A stretch of 8,104 nucleotides of DNA from Atribacterota bacterium (GCA_030666935.1 DAOUWX010000074.1:1-8104); one strand, 5' to 3'; positions 1-6,857 are shown, numbered from the stretch's first letter. Translations and numbers: made by a program. The notes: generated by a model from the letters alone, not told the origin.

Positions 1-225
1 AGGATAACAATTGTAGTAAAAAGAAGATAATATTAGGGGAAAATGGATTGAGCTTACTTTTATACCGATATCTTTCCCTAAAATCTCTTTGGCAAAATCT
101 GTGGTGGTTTCTAAAATATCCTGGGGCATCAGTTCGGCATAATTTATTCCACAATCTTTGATTATCTTAAGCGCTTCTATAGTATCCCTGGGGTATAAAC
201 CTGCTGTTGAAAATGAAATTTTCAT
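1..225 (-). CDS. Sugar phosphate isomerase/epimerase-like protein, N-terminal part (truncated by window edge)
   Basis: This is an open frame of 75 codons from an ATG at 225 to the window edge, with no stop. The product begins MKISFSTAGLYPRDTIEALK and continues with a YAELMPQ segment and an SSIHFPLILSSFYYN segment. This pattern of a beta strand with S-T-A-G-L, then an amphipathic helix, then Y-x-E-L, then a strand with a conserved His, is typical of the xylose-isomerase-like TIM barrel (AP endonuclease family 2) sugar isomerases/epimerases. An AAGGG Shine-Dalgarno at 235-239, nine bases before the ATG, supports the start. The gene follows the ABC binding-protein gene on the same strand, so a role in interconverting the imported sugar or its phosphate is inferred. 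Members act on many substrates, so no specific reaction is claimed. The metal-binding and catalytic residues of the C-terminal part are outside the window. Confidence 0.72.
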   Translation of the reverse strand, partial: MKISFSTAGLYPRDTIEALKIIKDCGINYAELMPQDILETTTDFAKEILGKDIGIKVSSIHFPLILSSFYYNCYP

Positions 226-269
226 CTATTTTATCCCTTCTTATCTTTATGTGTACATAGACTTTTAGA

Positions 270-387
270 ATAGACAACCACCTTATACAGTATCGAGTAT
301 CGAGTTAAGAAAAAGAACTACCCCATTAAAGTTTACACTAACTTTAATGATAAGATAAAATTATCCCTCTATAAAGTGATTGTCTAT
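270..387 (-). repeat. 118-bp element with 21-bp imperfect terminal inverted repeats
   Basis: The left arm (270-290) and the reverse complement of the right arm (367-387) both begin ATAGACAA and match at 18 of 21 positions. The differences are at arm positions 9, 13 and 19. At positions 9 and 13 the pair in minus-strand RNA is G-U, so 20 of 21 positions can pair in the transcript of this operon. On the plus strand the same sites are A-C mismatches. Homology of the arms stops abruptly at the outer ends. The element could be an RNA hairpin that protects or processes the mRNA downstream of the binding-protein gene, or a small non-autonomous repeat (MITE/REP-like). A clear target-site duplication is not visible. 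Copy number elsewhere in the genome cannot be judged from here. Confidence 0.62.
324..349. repeat. Perfect 10-bp palindrome nested in the intergenic element
   Basis: CATTAAAGTT (324-333) and AACTTTAATG (340-349) are exact reverse complements separated by TACACT. In RNA this is a 10-bp stem with a 6-base loop. In DNA it is a two-fold symmetric site of 26 bp, compatible with a dimeric repressor. The stem is AT-rich. On the minus strand it is followed by GGGG and, several bases later, a pyrimidine run (TTCTTTTTCTT), which is not a canonical intrinsic terminator. A hairpin within the larger 270-387 structure or an operator for the downstream gene are both possible. Confidence 0.55.
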
Positions 388-418
388 ATTTTACCACTTG
401 TTAATATAGCTACCAAAT

Positions 419-1660
419 CTACTGCAGCATATCATCAGTCATAATTTCTGCCGCCTCTTTTAATGCTTCTTCGGGAGTTAGAGCTTCTCTTTCCACTTTA
501 TCTATCATTTCATAAAAAGTTCTGTCTAAGGTTCCCATCGCCGAAAAATGTTCATAATTTTGTACATATTTTAACTGCTCAAAGGCTGCCTTATACTCAG
601 GTTTTTCCTGGAAAAGCTTTTGAATTATTATTGTTTTTAAAGCACTTCCAGTGGTAGGAATATAACCGGTGTTAGCACACCATTCGGCAATATTCTCTGA
701 ACTTAAGAGCCATTCGATAAACTTCCAGGTGGCCTCTTCTTTCTCTGGAGTGGAAGGGAATAAAGCGGCTGTAGCTCCACCCATAGTTATTGCATAAGTC
801 TTATTTTTAGGTATAAATGCTGTACCAAATTCAAAATCCAGTTGTCCATGCCATTTTCCGAGCCTGGTTGAACTACCCAGATATATTCCTAAATTCCCTG
901 CTAAAAAATGTTTCTCGGCCAAATCATGTAGGCCTACCGGCATTATCCCTTCATCAGTCAAGCTCTTCCAGTATTCTAATGCTTCAACCCCTTCGGGAGA
1001 ATTAAACATCACTTCGGTTGAATCTTCATTCATAATTTTGCCACCATTTTGTAGTATAAAAGCCTTAAATAACCAATCAATATTTTTAATGTTCAATCCC
1101 CAGGTATCTATACTGCCATCATTATCAGTATCGAGAGTAAGTTTCTTGCCATATTCCATTAATTCCTCCCAGGTTTGCGGGGGTTTTTCCGGGTCAAGTC
1201 CAACTTTTTCAAATAGACCTTTGTTGTAATAGAGAATCGGAGTGCTGATATTAAAAGGAAGGACACAGATTTTTCCTTGATATTTTGAATAATCTAAGGT
1301 TCCCGGGTAAAATTTGCCTAAATTAAAATCATATTTCTCGATATAATCTAAAATTTTATAGTTTTCGTAGGCACCGGTAAAAAGAGGTCCTGCCGGAATA
1401 ATCCCACCCTGAGGCAAGGTATCACTGGCTACCGCTGCGATAACTTTATTGGCGGTAGCGCCATAGTTCCCTGAATAAATTCCATTAACCTCTACCTCAT
1501 CTTGTAACTGATTAAACTCTTCAATTAATCCTGCAAACACTTGACCCGAGTTTCCACCTAAGGCATACCAAAAATCAATTTTTACTTCAGATGCAAAAAC
1601 AGATAAACACATACTAAACACCATAATTGTAAAAATTACAACAATTAATAATTTTCTCAT
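419..1660 (-). CDS. ABC transporter sugar-binding protein (family 1, UgpB-like)
   Basis: This is a complete 413-residue extracytoplasmic solute-binding protein, the usual length for family 1. Residues 1-23 form a signal peptide: MRK, a hydrophobic core at about 4-20, and a likely type I cleavage after VFA. The mature part starts with KIDFWYALGG (27-36). It contains FNISTPILYYNK (136-147) followed by GLDPEKPPQTWEEL (154-167), a hallmark of CUT1 sugar-binding proteins and notably like glycerol-3-phosphate/diester-binding UgpB. An EF-hand-like D-x-D-x-D-G loop lies at 177-182. It would capture the substrate outside the membrane and deliver it to the two permeases encoded immediately upstream. 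The start is supported by a strong AGGAGG. The gene comes after its permeases rather than before them. The ligand could be a sugar, oligosaccharide, polyol or polyol phosphate, and similarity by eye does not decide between them. Confidence 0.93.
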   Translation of the reverse strand: MRKLLIVVIFTIMVFSMCLSVFASEVKIDFWYALGGNSGQVFAGLIEEFNQLQDEVEVNGIYSGNYGATANKVIAAVASDTLPQGGIIPAGPLFTGAYENYKILDYIEKYDFNLGKFYPGTLDYSKYQGKICVLPFNISTPILYYNKGLFEKVGLDPEKPPQTWEELMEYGKKLTLDTDNDGSIDTWGLNIKNIDWLFKAFILQNGGKIMNEDSTEVMFNSPEGVEALEYWKSLTDEGIMPVGLHDLAEKHFLAGNLGIYLGSSTRLGKWHGQLDFEFGTAFIPKNKTYAITMGGATAALFPSTPEKEEATWKFIEWLLSSENIAEWCANTGYIPTTGSALKTIIIQKLFQEKPEYKAAFEQLKYVQNYEHFSAMGTLDRTFYEMIDKVEREALTPEEALKEAAEIMTDDMLQ

Positions 1661-1669
1661 TATAAAATT

Positions 1670-1675
1670 CCTCCT
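1670..1675 (-). promoter_or_regulatory. Strong ribosome binding site of the binding-protein gene
   Basis: A full AGGAGG lies nine bases before the ATG at 1660. It is the closest match to the GGAGG core among the eight ribosome binding sites readable in the window. This fits the need to make the binding protein in excess over the permeases and enzymes. Confidence 0.85.
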
Positions 1676-1733
1676 AATTTTTTATATTAATTTAATCAAA
1701 AGATGTCCTTACTTGTAATCTACCCACCAGCTC

Positions 1734-2555
1734 TTATCCTTTCAGACCGGTTAAAGTAATTCCTTTAATGAACTGCTTTTCAGATAAGAAGAATATTATC
1801 AAAACTGGAGCTATAGTCATCACCGCTGCAGCCATCAATAAATGATACTCACCACCTCCTTCACTAATCAGATATTTCAATCCTATCGGTAAAGTCCTCA
1901 TTTCGTCTCTATTTATTATTATCAAGGGCCAAATATAGCTTCTCCATTCCAATAAGAAAGAGAAAAGAGCTATTGCCCCAATAGCTGGCTTAGAAAGGGG
2001 GATCACTATTTTAAAAAGAAAGGTAAAATGCCCACAACCATCTATTTTAGCTGCATCTTCCAACTCCTTGGGAATAGTATAGAAAAACTGTCTTAAAAAA
2101 AAGATAGAAAATGCATTGAAAAGTATGGGAATAATCAATCCCTGATAACTATCCAGCCATTTTAAATTTGCAACAATTAAGAATTTTGGAATTAAGGTAA
2201 CCTGGGGAGGCATTATTAGAGTGCCTAAATACAACATAAAAAGAACATTTTTGCCTGGAAACTTTAATCTTGCAAAGGCGAAAGCAGCAAGAACAGATAC
2301 AAATATCTGCAAAAGAGTAGAAGATGTCGCCACGAAAATACTATTTAGATAGTACCTTAAGAAAGGAATCATATCAAGGACTTCCTTATAATTGGTGAAT
2401 ATCCATTTCTTGGGAAATATTTTTGGCGGGTAAGTATAGATATCAGAAATTCCCTTAAACGAAGAGATAAACATCCAGATAAAAGGAAAAAACATTAAAA
2501 ACCCAAAAAATATTAAAATAATATAGATATAAAGTTTAGAAGAATTTTCTTTCAT
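1734..2555 (-). CDS. ABC transporter permease, MalG/UgpE type
   Basis: This is a 273-residue inner-membrane permease with about six hydrophobic segments, near residues 8-30, 70-95, 103-129, 137-160, 186-207 and 237-257. The cytoplasmic EAA loop that docks on the ATPase reads LEDAAKIDG (165-173) followed by IPLSKP (185-190). That is the pattern of binding-protein-dependent transport permeases. The short N terminus, the MPPQVTLIP segment (115-123) and the C-terminal GLKG are typical of the MalG-like partner of a CUT1 system. It pairs with the MalF-like permease encoded 49 bp upstream. AAGGAA before the ATG at 2555 serves as ribosome binding site. The partner ATPase is not in the window. Confidence 0.93.
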   Translation of the reverse strand: MKENSSKLYIYIILIFFGFLMFFPFIWMFISSFKGISDIYTYPPKIFPKKWIFTNYKEVLDMIPFLRYYLNSIFVATSSTLLQIFVSVLAAFAFARLKFPGKNVLFMLYLGTLIMPPQVTLIPKFLIVANLKWLDSYQGLIIPILFNAFSIFFLRQFFYTIPKELEDAAKIDGCGHFTFLFKIVIPLSKPAIGAIALFSFLLEWRSYIWPLIIINRDEMRTLPIGLKYLISEGGGEYHLLMAAAVMTIAPVLIIFFLSEKQFIKGITLTGLKG

Positions 2556-2604
2556 TTTTTAATTTCCTTAAATATAGTTATTTCGAAAATAATCTTTCTA
2601 TATT

Positions 2605-3510
2605 TTATGTATAATGAACTCTCTTTTCACCAATTCTTTTTTGTACAAAAGTAATAGCTAAAACCCCTAAAAATAAAATCATTGCCGCTGCGGAAGCCCT
2701 TCCGATTTTGTACCCTTCAAAGGCTTGTTGATAGATATAAAAAACCATAACTCCCGTACTGTATAATGGACCCCCCCTTGGGGTCATAACTGATATCTGA
2801 GTGAATACTTTAAAAGAATTGATGATACTTATTAATACTACAAAATAGGTTACAGGAGAAAGCAGGGGCAAAGTTATATGTTTAAATTTTTTCCAATTGC
2901 TGGCACCATCAATGTCTGCTGCTTCGTAATAAGATTCAGGAATATTCTGGAGCCCGGCAAGAAAAATAACAATATTATAACCAAGCCCTTTCCAAACCGA
3001 CATTATAATTATTGCCGGCATAGCCCAGTTCGGATCATGGAGCCATCTCAAGGGCGATAAACCTATTATTTTAAAAATATAATTTAAAAGTCCGAATTCT
3101 GGGTCATAAAACCACAACCAAATCGCACTTACCGCTACCATCGAGGTAATCACCGGAGCAAAGTATATGGCTCTGAAAAATCTTAATCCCCTAATCTTTT
3201 TATCCAGCAAAATGGCAAAAAATAGAGAAAAAATTATATCAAAAGGTATTTTGAGTGCGCTAAAATAAAGAGTATTCGATATGGATTTGAGAAATTTAGG
3301 ATTTTTAAAAAGATAAATATAATTGGCAAAACCTAAAAATTCTTTTGTTGTAGATATTAAATCCCATTTTGTAAAACTTAGATATACCACCATAATTATG
3401 GGAATAATCACAAAAACCATCCCAATAACCAAAGAAGGGAATAAACAGATCAGAGCAGTATAAAATTCATTTCGATTTGTTTTCTTGGAAAAGTATTTCT
3501 TAAGTCCCAT
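2605..3510 (-). CDS. ABC transporter permease, MalF/UgpA type
   Basis: This is a 301-residue inner-membrane permease of the usual length for MalF-like proteins that lack the large periplasmic insert. A basic N terminus (residues 1-13) is followed by hydrophobic segments near 17-46, 78-103, 112-135, 162-187, 215-236 and 270-290. The EAA loop is YYEAADIDGASNW (194-206) followed by ITLPLLSP (212-219), with E196, A197, A198, D201 and G202 matching the family consensus. It forms the heterodimeric channel with the MalG-type protein encoded next. The gene starts 31 bp after the ADP-ribosylglycohydrolase-family gene, with AGAGGG (3517-3522) six bases before the ATG. Placement between the enzyme genes and the binding-protein gene suggests co-transcription. 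Confidence 0.93.
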   Translation of the reverse strand: MGLKKYFSKKTNRNEFYTALICLFPSLVIGMVFVIIPIIMVVYLSFTKWDLISTTKEFLGFANYIYLFKNPKFLKSISNTLYFSALKIPFDIIFSLFFAILLDKKIRGLRFFRAIYFAPVITSMVAVSAIWLWFYDPEFGLLNYIFKIIGLSPLRWLHDPNWAMPAIIIMSVWKGLGYNIVIFLAGLQNIPESYYEAADIDGASNWKKFKHITLPLLSPVTYFVVLISIINSFKVFTQISVMTPRGGPLYSTGVMVFYIYQQAFEGYKIGRASAAAMILFLGVLAITFVQKRIGEKRVHYT

Positions 3511-3541
3511 TCTTTACCCTCTTACCATCTTTATCAATCTT

Positions 3542-4549
3542 TTAAAATTGCTTTATCGCCCACAATCCTTTGACTATTCTATCTACTTGTAAATTGTTTA
3601 TCTCTGATATCTTATAAAAGAGTTTTTTCTCTTTAGAAGGAAATCCGCTAAAACCGTAAAAGGTTCCATAGACAGACCCTAACAAACCTGCTATTGTATC
3701 GGTATCTCCTCCTAAATTTACCGAAATCCAAAATGCTTTAGAAAATTCTTGGCTGTACTTATAAAAAAGAGAGAAGACCACCGGGATAATCTGTTCGGAA
3801 AACATATCTGTCCCGGTTATATTATATAATATTTCAGACACTTTTTGGGAGCTTTTAACCTCTTTAATTAAATTTATAGTATAGACTATTCTCTGCCAGA
3901 CCGAAGAGGAACAATATTGCAATCCCTTAGTCTGACCTATTTTAGCACCATATATAGCTGCATCAATAATTTTTTTAGGTGTAGCTTTTTGATTAAAACA
4001 TTCGGAAATAGCTGCTGCCAGAGAAGTAGCCCCGGCGATTGCTTTAGAAACCGAATGAGTAGGATAACTGGAAATAACTGCGTCATCTATAGCTTTTTTG
4101 ATATTGCCCGCTTGAACTATTCCTACTGGAATTACTCTCATGGCAGCTCCGATAGTATTGCCTTCATTGCCGGTTTTTAGATAATCTTCACCGTTTTTAA
4201 GTCTTGTTAAGGCTTTTTTAGAGGAAGGGCCTATATAACTTTTATTAAATGCATCTTTCTCTTCTACCCACCTAAGCATAGATCTCTTAACCGTTTCGTA
4301 AGTCAAACCTTTGTCTTTAATCATCTCTTCTGCCAGATAGAGAGCCTGCTCGCTATCATCTGTAATACTTCCGTATTTTAAACTTTTATGAGGATGAAAA
4401 TCCTTTACCGAAACTAAAGTGGAAATCTTCCCAAACTCTTTTTTAATCATCTCCGGAGGTAAAAATTCCACCGGCATCCCTACCGCATCACCGAGTATGA
4501 GCCCGGCAAAAGCACCAAAGGCTTTATCAAAAAAAACATCATAGTTCAT
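3542..4549 (-). CDS. ADP-ribosylglycohydrolase family protein (possible catabolic glycohydrolase)
   Basis: This is a 335-residue protein with the all-alpha ADP-ribosylglycohydrolase/DraG fold signature along its whole length. GLILGDAVGMPVEF (16-29) is the N-terminal motif. GSITDDSEQA (60-69) carries the T-D-D metal ligands (T63, D64, D65). NTIGAAMRVIPVGI (131-144) and a THS at 164-166 follow. VNLGGDTDTIAGLLGSVYG (277-295) carries the second metal cluster (D282, D284, T285). All expected binuclear Mg-binding positions therefore appear present. Characterised relatives cleave ADP-ribose from proteins or small molecules by hydrolysing an N- or O-ribosyl bond. Here the ATG overlaps the kinase stop codon (ATGA, 4549-4546), with GAGGA at 4557-4561, so synthesis is coupled to a sugar kinase. 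I infer hydrolysis of a glycosidic bond in the imported substrate or an intermediate. A protein-modification role cannot be excluded. Confidence 0.88.
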   Translation of the reverse strand: MNYDVFFDKAFGAFAGLILGDAVGMPVEFLPPEMIKKEFGKISTLVSVKDFHPHKSLKYGSITDDSEQALYLAEEMIKDKGLTYETVKRSMLRWVEEKDAFNKSYIGPSSKKALTRLKNGEDYLKTGNEGNTIGAAMRVIPVGIVQAGNIKKAIDDAVISSYPTHSVSKAIAGATSLAAAISECFNQKATPKKIIDAAIYGAKIGQTKGLQYCSSSVWQRIVYTINLIKEVKSSQKVSEILYNITGTDMFSEQIIPVVFSLFYKYSQEFSKAFWISVNLGGDTDTIAGLLGSVYGTFYGFSGFPSKEKKLFYKISEINNLQVDRIVKGLWAIKQF

Positions 4550-5829
4550 TTAGACTTCCTCGAATCTTTAAGATCATAGAACCTGCCTTGCATCTTAATA
4601 AAATTTTTATATTTTTTTCCATAAAATAATTTTTTTCCTTTTTCAGGTTTAAACACCGCCTCAATTTTAATCAAACCATTAACAAATTTTTTAAATTCAG
4701 CATCACCAAAATTAGATAAAAACTTTACTGCTAAAAATATATTACCCACCACTGCAGATTGTAGATAATTTACTCTTCTCAGACTTAAATTGTAAATATT
4801 AGATTTTAACTGATTCCAGCTGTTAGAAAGGGCGGTCTGCCCTGAAATAGATATCCAGTCGTTTTCCACCTTTAGAATATCTATATTTTGTTTAATTGCA
4901 AAGGCTACTCCCTCCACAACAACTTTCAAAAAGTCATTAAAATCAGTTTTTAAATCTATACCATAAAAAGCCGATCTTATTTCCTCCAACCAGAGCGGGT
5001 TCCTTGCCCCTAGAAGATAAGGAAAAAATAGCAGGTCATTATCGTTTTTTTGATTTTTATCAACCTTTTCAAAAATAGCTTGTTCATCAATTTTAAATGT
5101 GTCTTTCAACCACTTAAGGGTAATTCCCCCGCAGGACATCGCTAATATCTTTATAGATTGGTCTTTAAAAAAATAAGGTATCTCTGAGCTATCTTTTTCA
5201 ATAATTTTGAAGACACAGGTAGTAGTTCCGCCGATCTCTCCAGCCTCACCTATATCCACTGCTCCCATTCCCAATGCAGCTACAAAAGCATCTATAGAAC
5301 CGCATAGAACGACACACTTTCCTTTAATTTCGAAATATTTTTTTACATTATCATCAAGGAAGCCTACAGGTTCAGAAGGCTGTAAGATATCTTGAAATTC
5401 TTTTGTAAATTCTCCCAAGGAAGGCTCTTTTTTTAAATTATAATAGGTTATAAAATCGGTTGATATCCTGGAAGTTAAAAGAAAATTTATATAATCTTTA
5501 TAAGGTAAAATATGTTTTATCTTAAAACCAGATTTTAAAATTCCTGATATAGTCTCTCCCAAATTATTATTATGCCAGTAAAAACTTTTATCAAAAGGGC
5601 GATAATGTTCATCTAAAAATTTATAAGCAGGAAAGATGCTGTCTATCACTATCGCTTCGATTTGTTTTATATTATGCTCACTCTTTATTTTTTCAATAAT
5701 CTTCTTTATGGAGGAGAGAGGATCATTAAAATAAGAATTATCTTTAGAAGTATAAAAAAATATTTTATCCTCCAGATAAAATCCTGCTTTTAAGCTGCTG
5801 GTACCAAAATCGAGTGACAATATCTTCAA
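4546..5829 (-). CDS. FGGY-family carbohydrate kinase, short and divergent, TTG start
   Basis: This is a 427-residue ATP-dependent sugar/polyol kinase of the actin-like FGGY fold, shorter than the roughly 480-520 residues usual for the family. Phosphate loop 1 is LDFGTSSLKAG (6-16). LPYKDYINFLLT (108-119) matches the family I-K-D-Y-L segment. LCGSIDAFVAALGMGA (175-190) contains the likely catalytic base D180. GEIGGTTTCVF (197-207) is phosphate loop 2, and FFPYLLGARNPLW (268-280) with VVEGVAFAI (304-312) are family hallmarks. The adenosine-loop region reads ISGQTALSNSWNQLKSNI (328-345), where many members have G-G-G-A. The start is TTG at 5829, overlapping the dehydrogenase stop (TTGA). An in-frame stop two codons upstream rules out an earlier start. 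Only a weak, distant AAAGGCGG (5840-5847) precedes it, so translational coupling is likely. The substrate is unknown. Confidence 0.87.
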   Translation of the reverse strand: MKILSLDFGTSSLKAGFYLEDKIFFYTSKDNSYFNDPLSSIKKIIEKIKSEHNIKQIEAIVIDSIFPAYKFLDEHYRPFDKSFYWHNNNLGETISGILKSGFKIKHILPYKDYINFLLTSRISTDFITYYNLKKEPSLGEFTKEFQDILQPSEPVGFLDDNVKKYFEIKGKCVVLCGSIDAFVAALGMGAVDIGEAGEIGGTTTCVFKIIEKDSSEIPYFFKDQSIKILAMSCGGITLKWLKDTFKIDEQAIFEKVDKNQKNDNDLLFFPYLLGARNPLWLEEIRSAFYGIDLKTDFNDFLKVVVEGVAFAIKQNIDILKVENDWISISGQTALSNSWNQLKSNIYNLSLRRVNYLQSAVVGNIFLAVKFLSNFGDAEFKKFVNGLIKIEAVFKPEKGKKLFYGKKYKNFIKMQGRFYDLKDSRKSK

Positions 5830-6842
5830 AAATTAATTACCGCCTTTATCACTTTTTTTTCATAAATATCATAAAAAACTTTTTTTATGTCTTTTAGTTC
5901 ATATCTTTGAGTAATAAGCTTTTCAAAAAGTTCGGGAGAACTCGAGATCATTTCATAAGCGTCCCTAAAATGTTTTGAAGAAAATCCAAAATTACCTATT
6001 AAATCAATTTCCTTATAATGAATCAAAAATGGATTAATTTTTAAAACCGAATCTTTGGGTAATCCGCCAAAAATTTCCACTGCCCCTCCCTCTTTTACGT
6101 ACAAAAAAGCTTCTTCTATAATTTGGGGAATCGCTAAAGCCACAATTACCGCATCCATTCCTCTTGAATTGGTGTAATTTTTTACAAATTTGCCTAAATC
6201 AGTCTCTTTGGATGAAATTACCTTTATGCCTAATCTCTTGGCAAATTCTAATCTTTCTTCTGAAATCTCAGATATAACCGGCTCGCAACTTAGTTGTTTT
6301 AATGCCAAAGATACGAGCAAACCCATAGGCCCTCCACCAATTACTAATATCTTTTTATCTTTGACCTTGAATTTCAATCTCTGGATACCATTTAGGCTGC
6401 AAGCAAGGGGCTCAACTAAAGTTGCAACCTCAAAAGAAATTTTACCATTTAGCGGGATAATTCCCTTTTGCACAATTTTGTCAGGAATTTTGAGGTATTC
6501 CGAAAAAGCTCCTTCAACAAAACTTTTATTCTTGCATATCTCCCCTAATTTGTTCTTACAATTATCGCAATTACCGCATTCGATATAAGGAGCGCAAACT
6601 ACTCTCTCTCCCGGTCTGAACCTGCTGATATCTTTTCCTACCCGGTCAATAATTCCAGAAAACTCATGACCCAATACGCAGGGAGGAGTAAATAGAGGGT
6701 GTCCTTTAAAAAAAGTTTTTACATCTGTTCCGCAAATTGCAGCGGATTTTACTTTTAATAAGATTTCATCCCGGGAAATCTCGGGGATATCTCTCTCTTC
6801 AATATCTATTTTATCAATACCCTTATATACTGCTGAAAGCAT
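5826..6842 (-). CDS. Zinc-dependent medium-chain alcohol/polyol dehydrogenase
   Basis: This is a 338-residue medium-chain dehydrogenase of the sorbitol/threonine dehydrogenase type, at the expected length. Catalytic-zinc ligands are C37 (ICGTD), H59-E60 (GHEF) and probably E144 (VEPLAC). The structural zinc site is C89, C92, C95 and C103, with the usual x2, x2, x7 spacing. The nucleotide-binding loop is VIGGGPMG (167-174), and the second beta strand ends near SEIS (191-194). The acidic residue there is more in keeping with NAD than NADP. It should oxidise a secondary alcohol of a polyol or sugar, or reduce the matching ketone, in the cytoplasm. The ATG at 6842 lies 12 bp after the aldolase stop, and its GGGAG ribosome binding site abuts that stop codon. 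The 3' end overlaps the kinase start by 4 bp. The substrate is not assignable. Confidence 0.91.
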   Translation of the reverse strand: MLSAVYKGIDKIDIEERDIPEISRDEILLKVKSAAICGTDVKTFFKGHPLFTPPCVLGHEFSGIIDRVGKDISRFRPGERVVCAPYIECGNCDNCKNKLGEICKNKSFVEGAFSEYLKIPDKIVQKGIIPLNGKISFEVATLVEPLACSLNGIQRLKFKVKDKKILVIGGGPMGLLVSLALKQLSCEPVISEISEERLEFAKRLGIKVISSKETDLGKFVKNYTNSRGMDAVIVALAIPQIIEEAFLYVKEGGAVEIFGGLPKDSVLKINPFLIHYKEIDLIGNFGFSSKHFRDAYEMISSSPELFEKLITQRYELKDIKKVFYDIYEKKVIKAVINF

Positions 6843-6850
6843 TAAATTAT

Positions 6851-6857
6851 CTCCCTA
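6851..6857 (-). promoter_or_regulatory. Ribosome binding site of the dehydrogenase overlapping the aldolase stop codon
   Basis: The minus strand reads TAGGGAG, where TAG (6857-6855) ends the aldolase and GGGAG (6855-6851) is the ribosome binding site eight bases before the dehydrogenase ATG at 6842. This arrangement favours termination-reinitiation and coordinated synthesis of the two enzymes. Confidence 0.7.

Larger units (their letters stand above)
226..418 (-). other. Structured intergenic region between binding-protein and isomerase genes
   Basis: This is the longest gene-free stretch of the window (193 bp). It holds a 118-bp inverted-repeat element (270-387), a nested perfect 10-bp palindrome (324-349), a 7-bp tandem duplication TATCGAG TATCGAG (291-304) and the isomerase Shine-Dalgarno (235-239). 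An 8-bp direct repeat TTATCCCT occurs at 231-238 and 361-368. I see no ORF of note and no classical GC-rich hairpin followed by a T-run on the minus strand, so read-through from the binding-protein gene into the isomerase gene is plausible. No convincing promoter was found. Confidence 0.6.

Noticed and set aside
291..304. TATCGAG tandem duplication as a CRISPR or minisatellite
   Set aside because: There are only two 7-bp units and no spacers. It is recorded only as a local duplication.
283..310. Promoter for the isomerase gene with -10 TGTATAAG on the minus strand
   Set aside because: The TG-extended -10 is suggestive, but no acceptable -35 sits 16-18 bases upstream and the site lies inside the inverted-repeat arm.
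310..349. Intrinsic terminator after the binding-protein gene formed by the 10-bp palindrome
   Set aside because: The stem is AT-rich, and on the minus strand it is followed by GGGG rather than an immediate T-run. The pyrimidine run comes several bases later. Weak attenuation remains possible.
463..657. Plus-strand open frames throughout the window, including those at 817-1005, 1038-1229, 3917-4180, 6190-6588 and 6737-7003
   Set aside because: All lie opposite well-supported minus-strand genes. Their translations show no domain motif, and the composition looks like antisense of coding sequence.
1570..1660. Lipoprotein signal on the binding protein (Cys18)
   Set aside because: The residues before the Cys (F-S-M-C) do not fit a lipobox, and V-F-A at 21-23 is a better type I cleavage site.
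1676..1733. Internal promoter between the MalG-type permease and the binding-protein gene
   Set aside because: The AT-rich stretch gives -10-like words, but no properly spaced -35 could be found.
3542..4549. DraG-type regulation of nitrogenase
   Set aside because: No nitrogenase or DraT gene is nearby. The gene is translationally coupled to a sugar kinase, so a nitrogen role has no support here.
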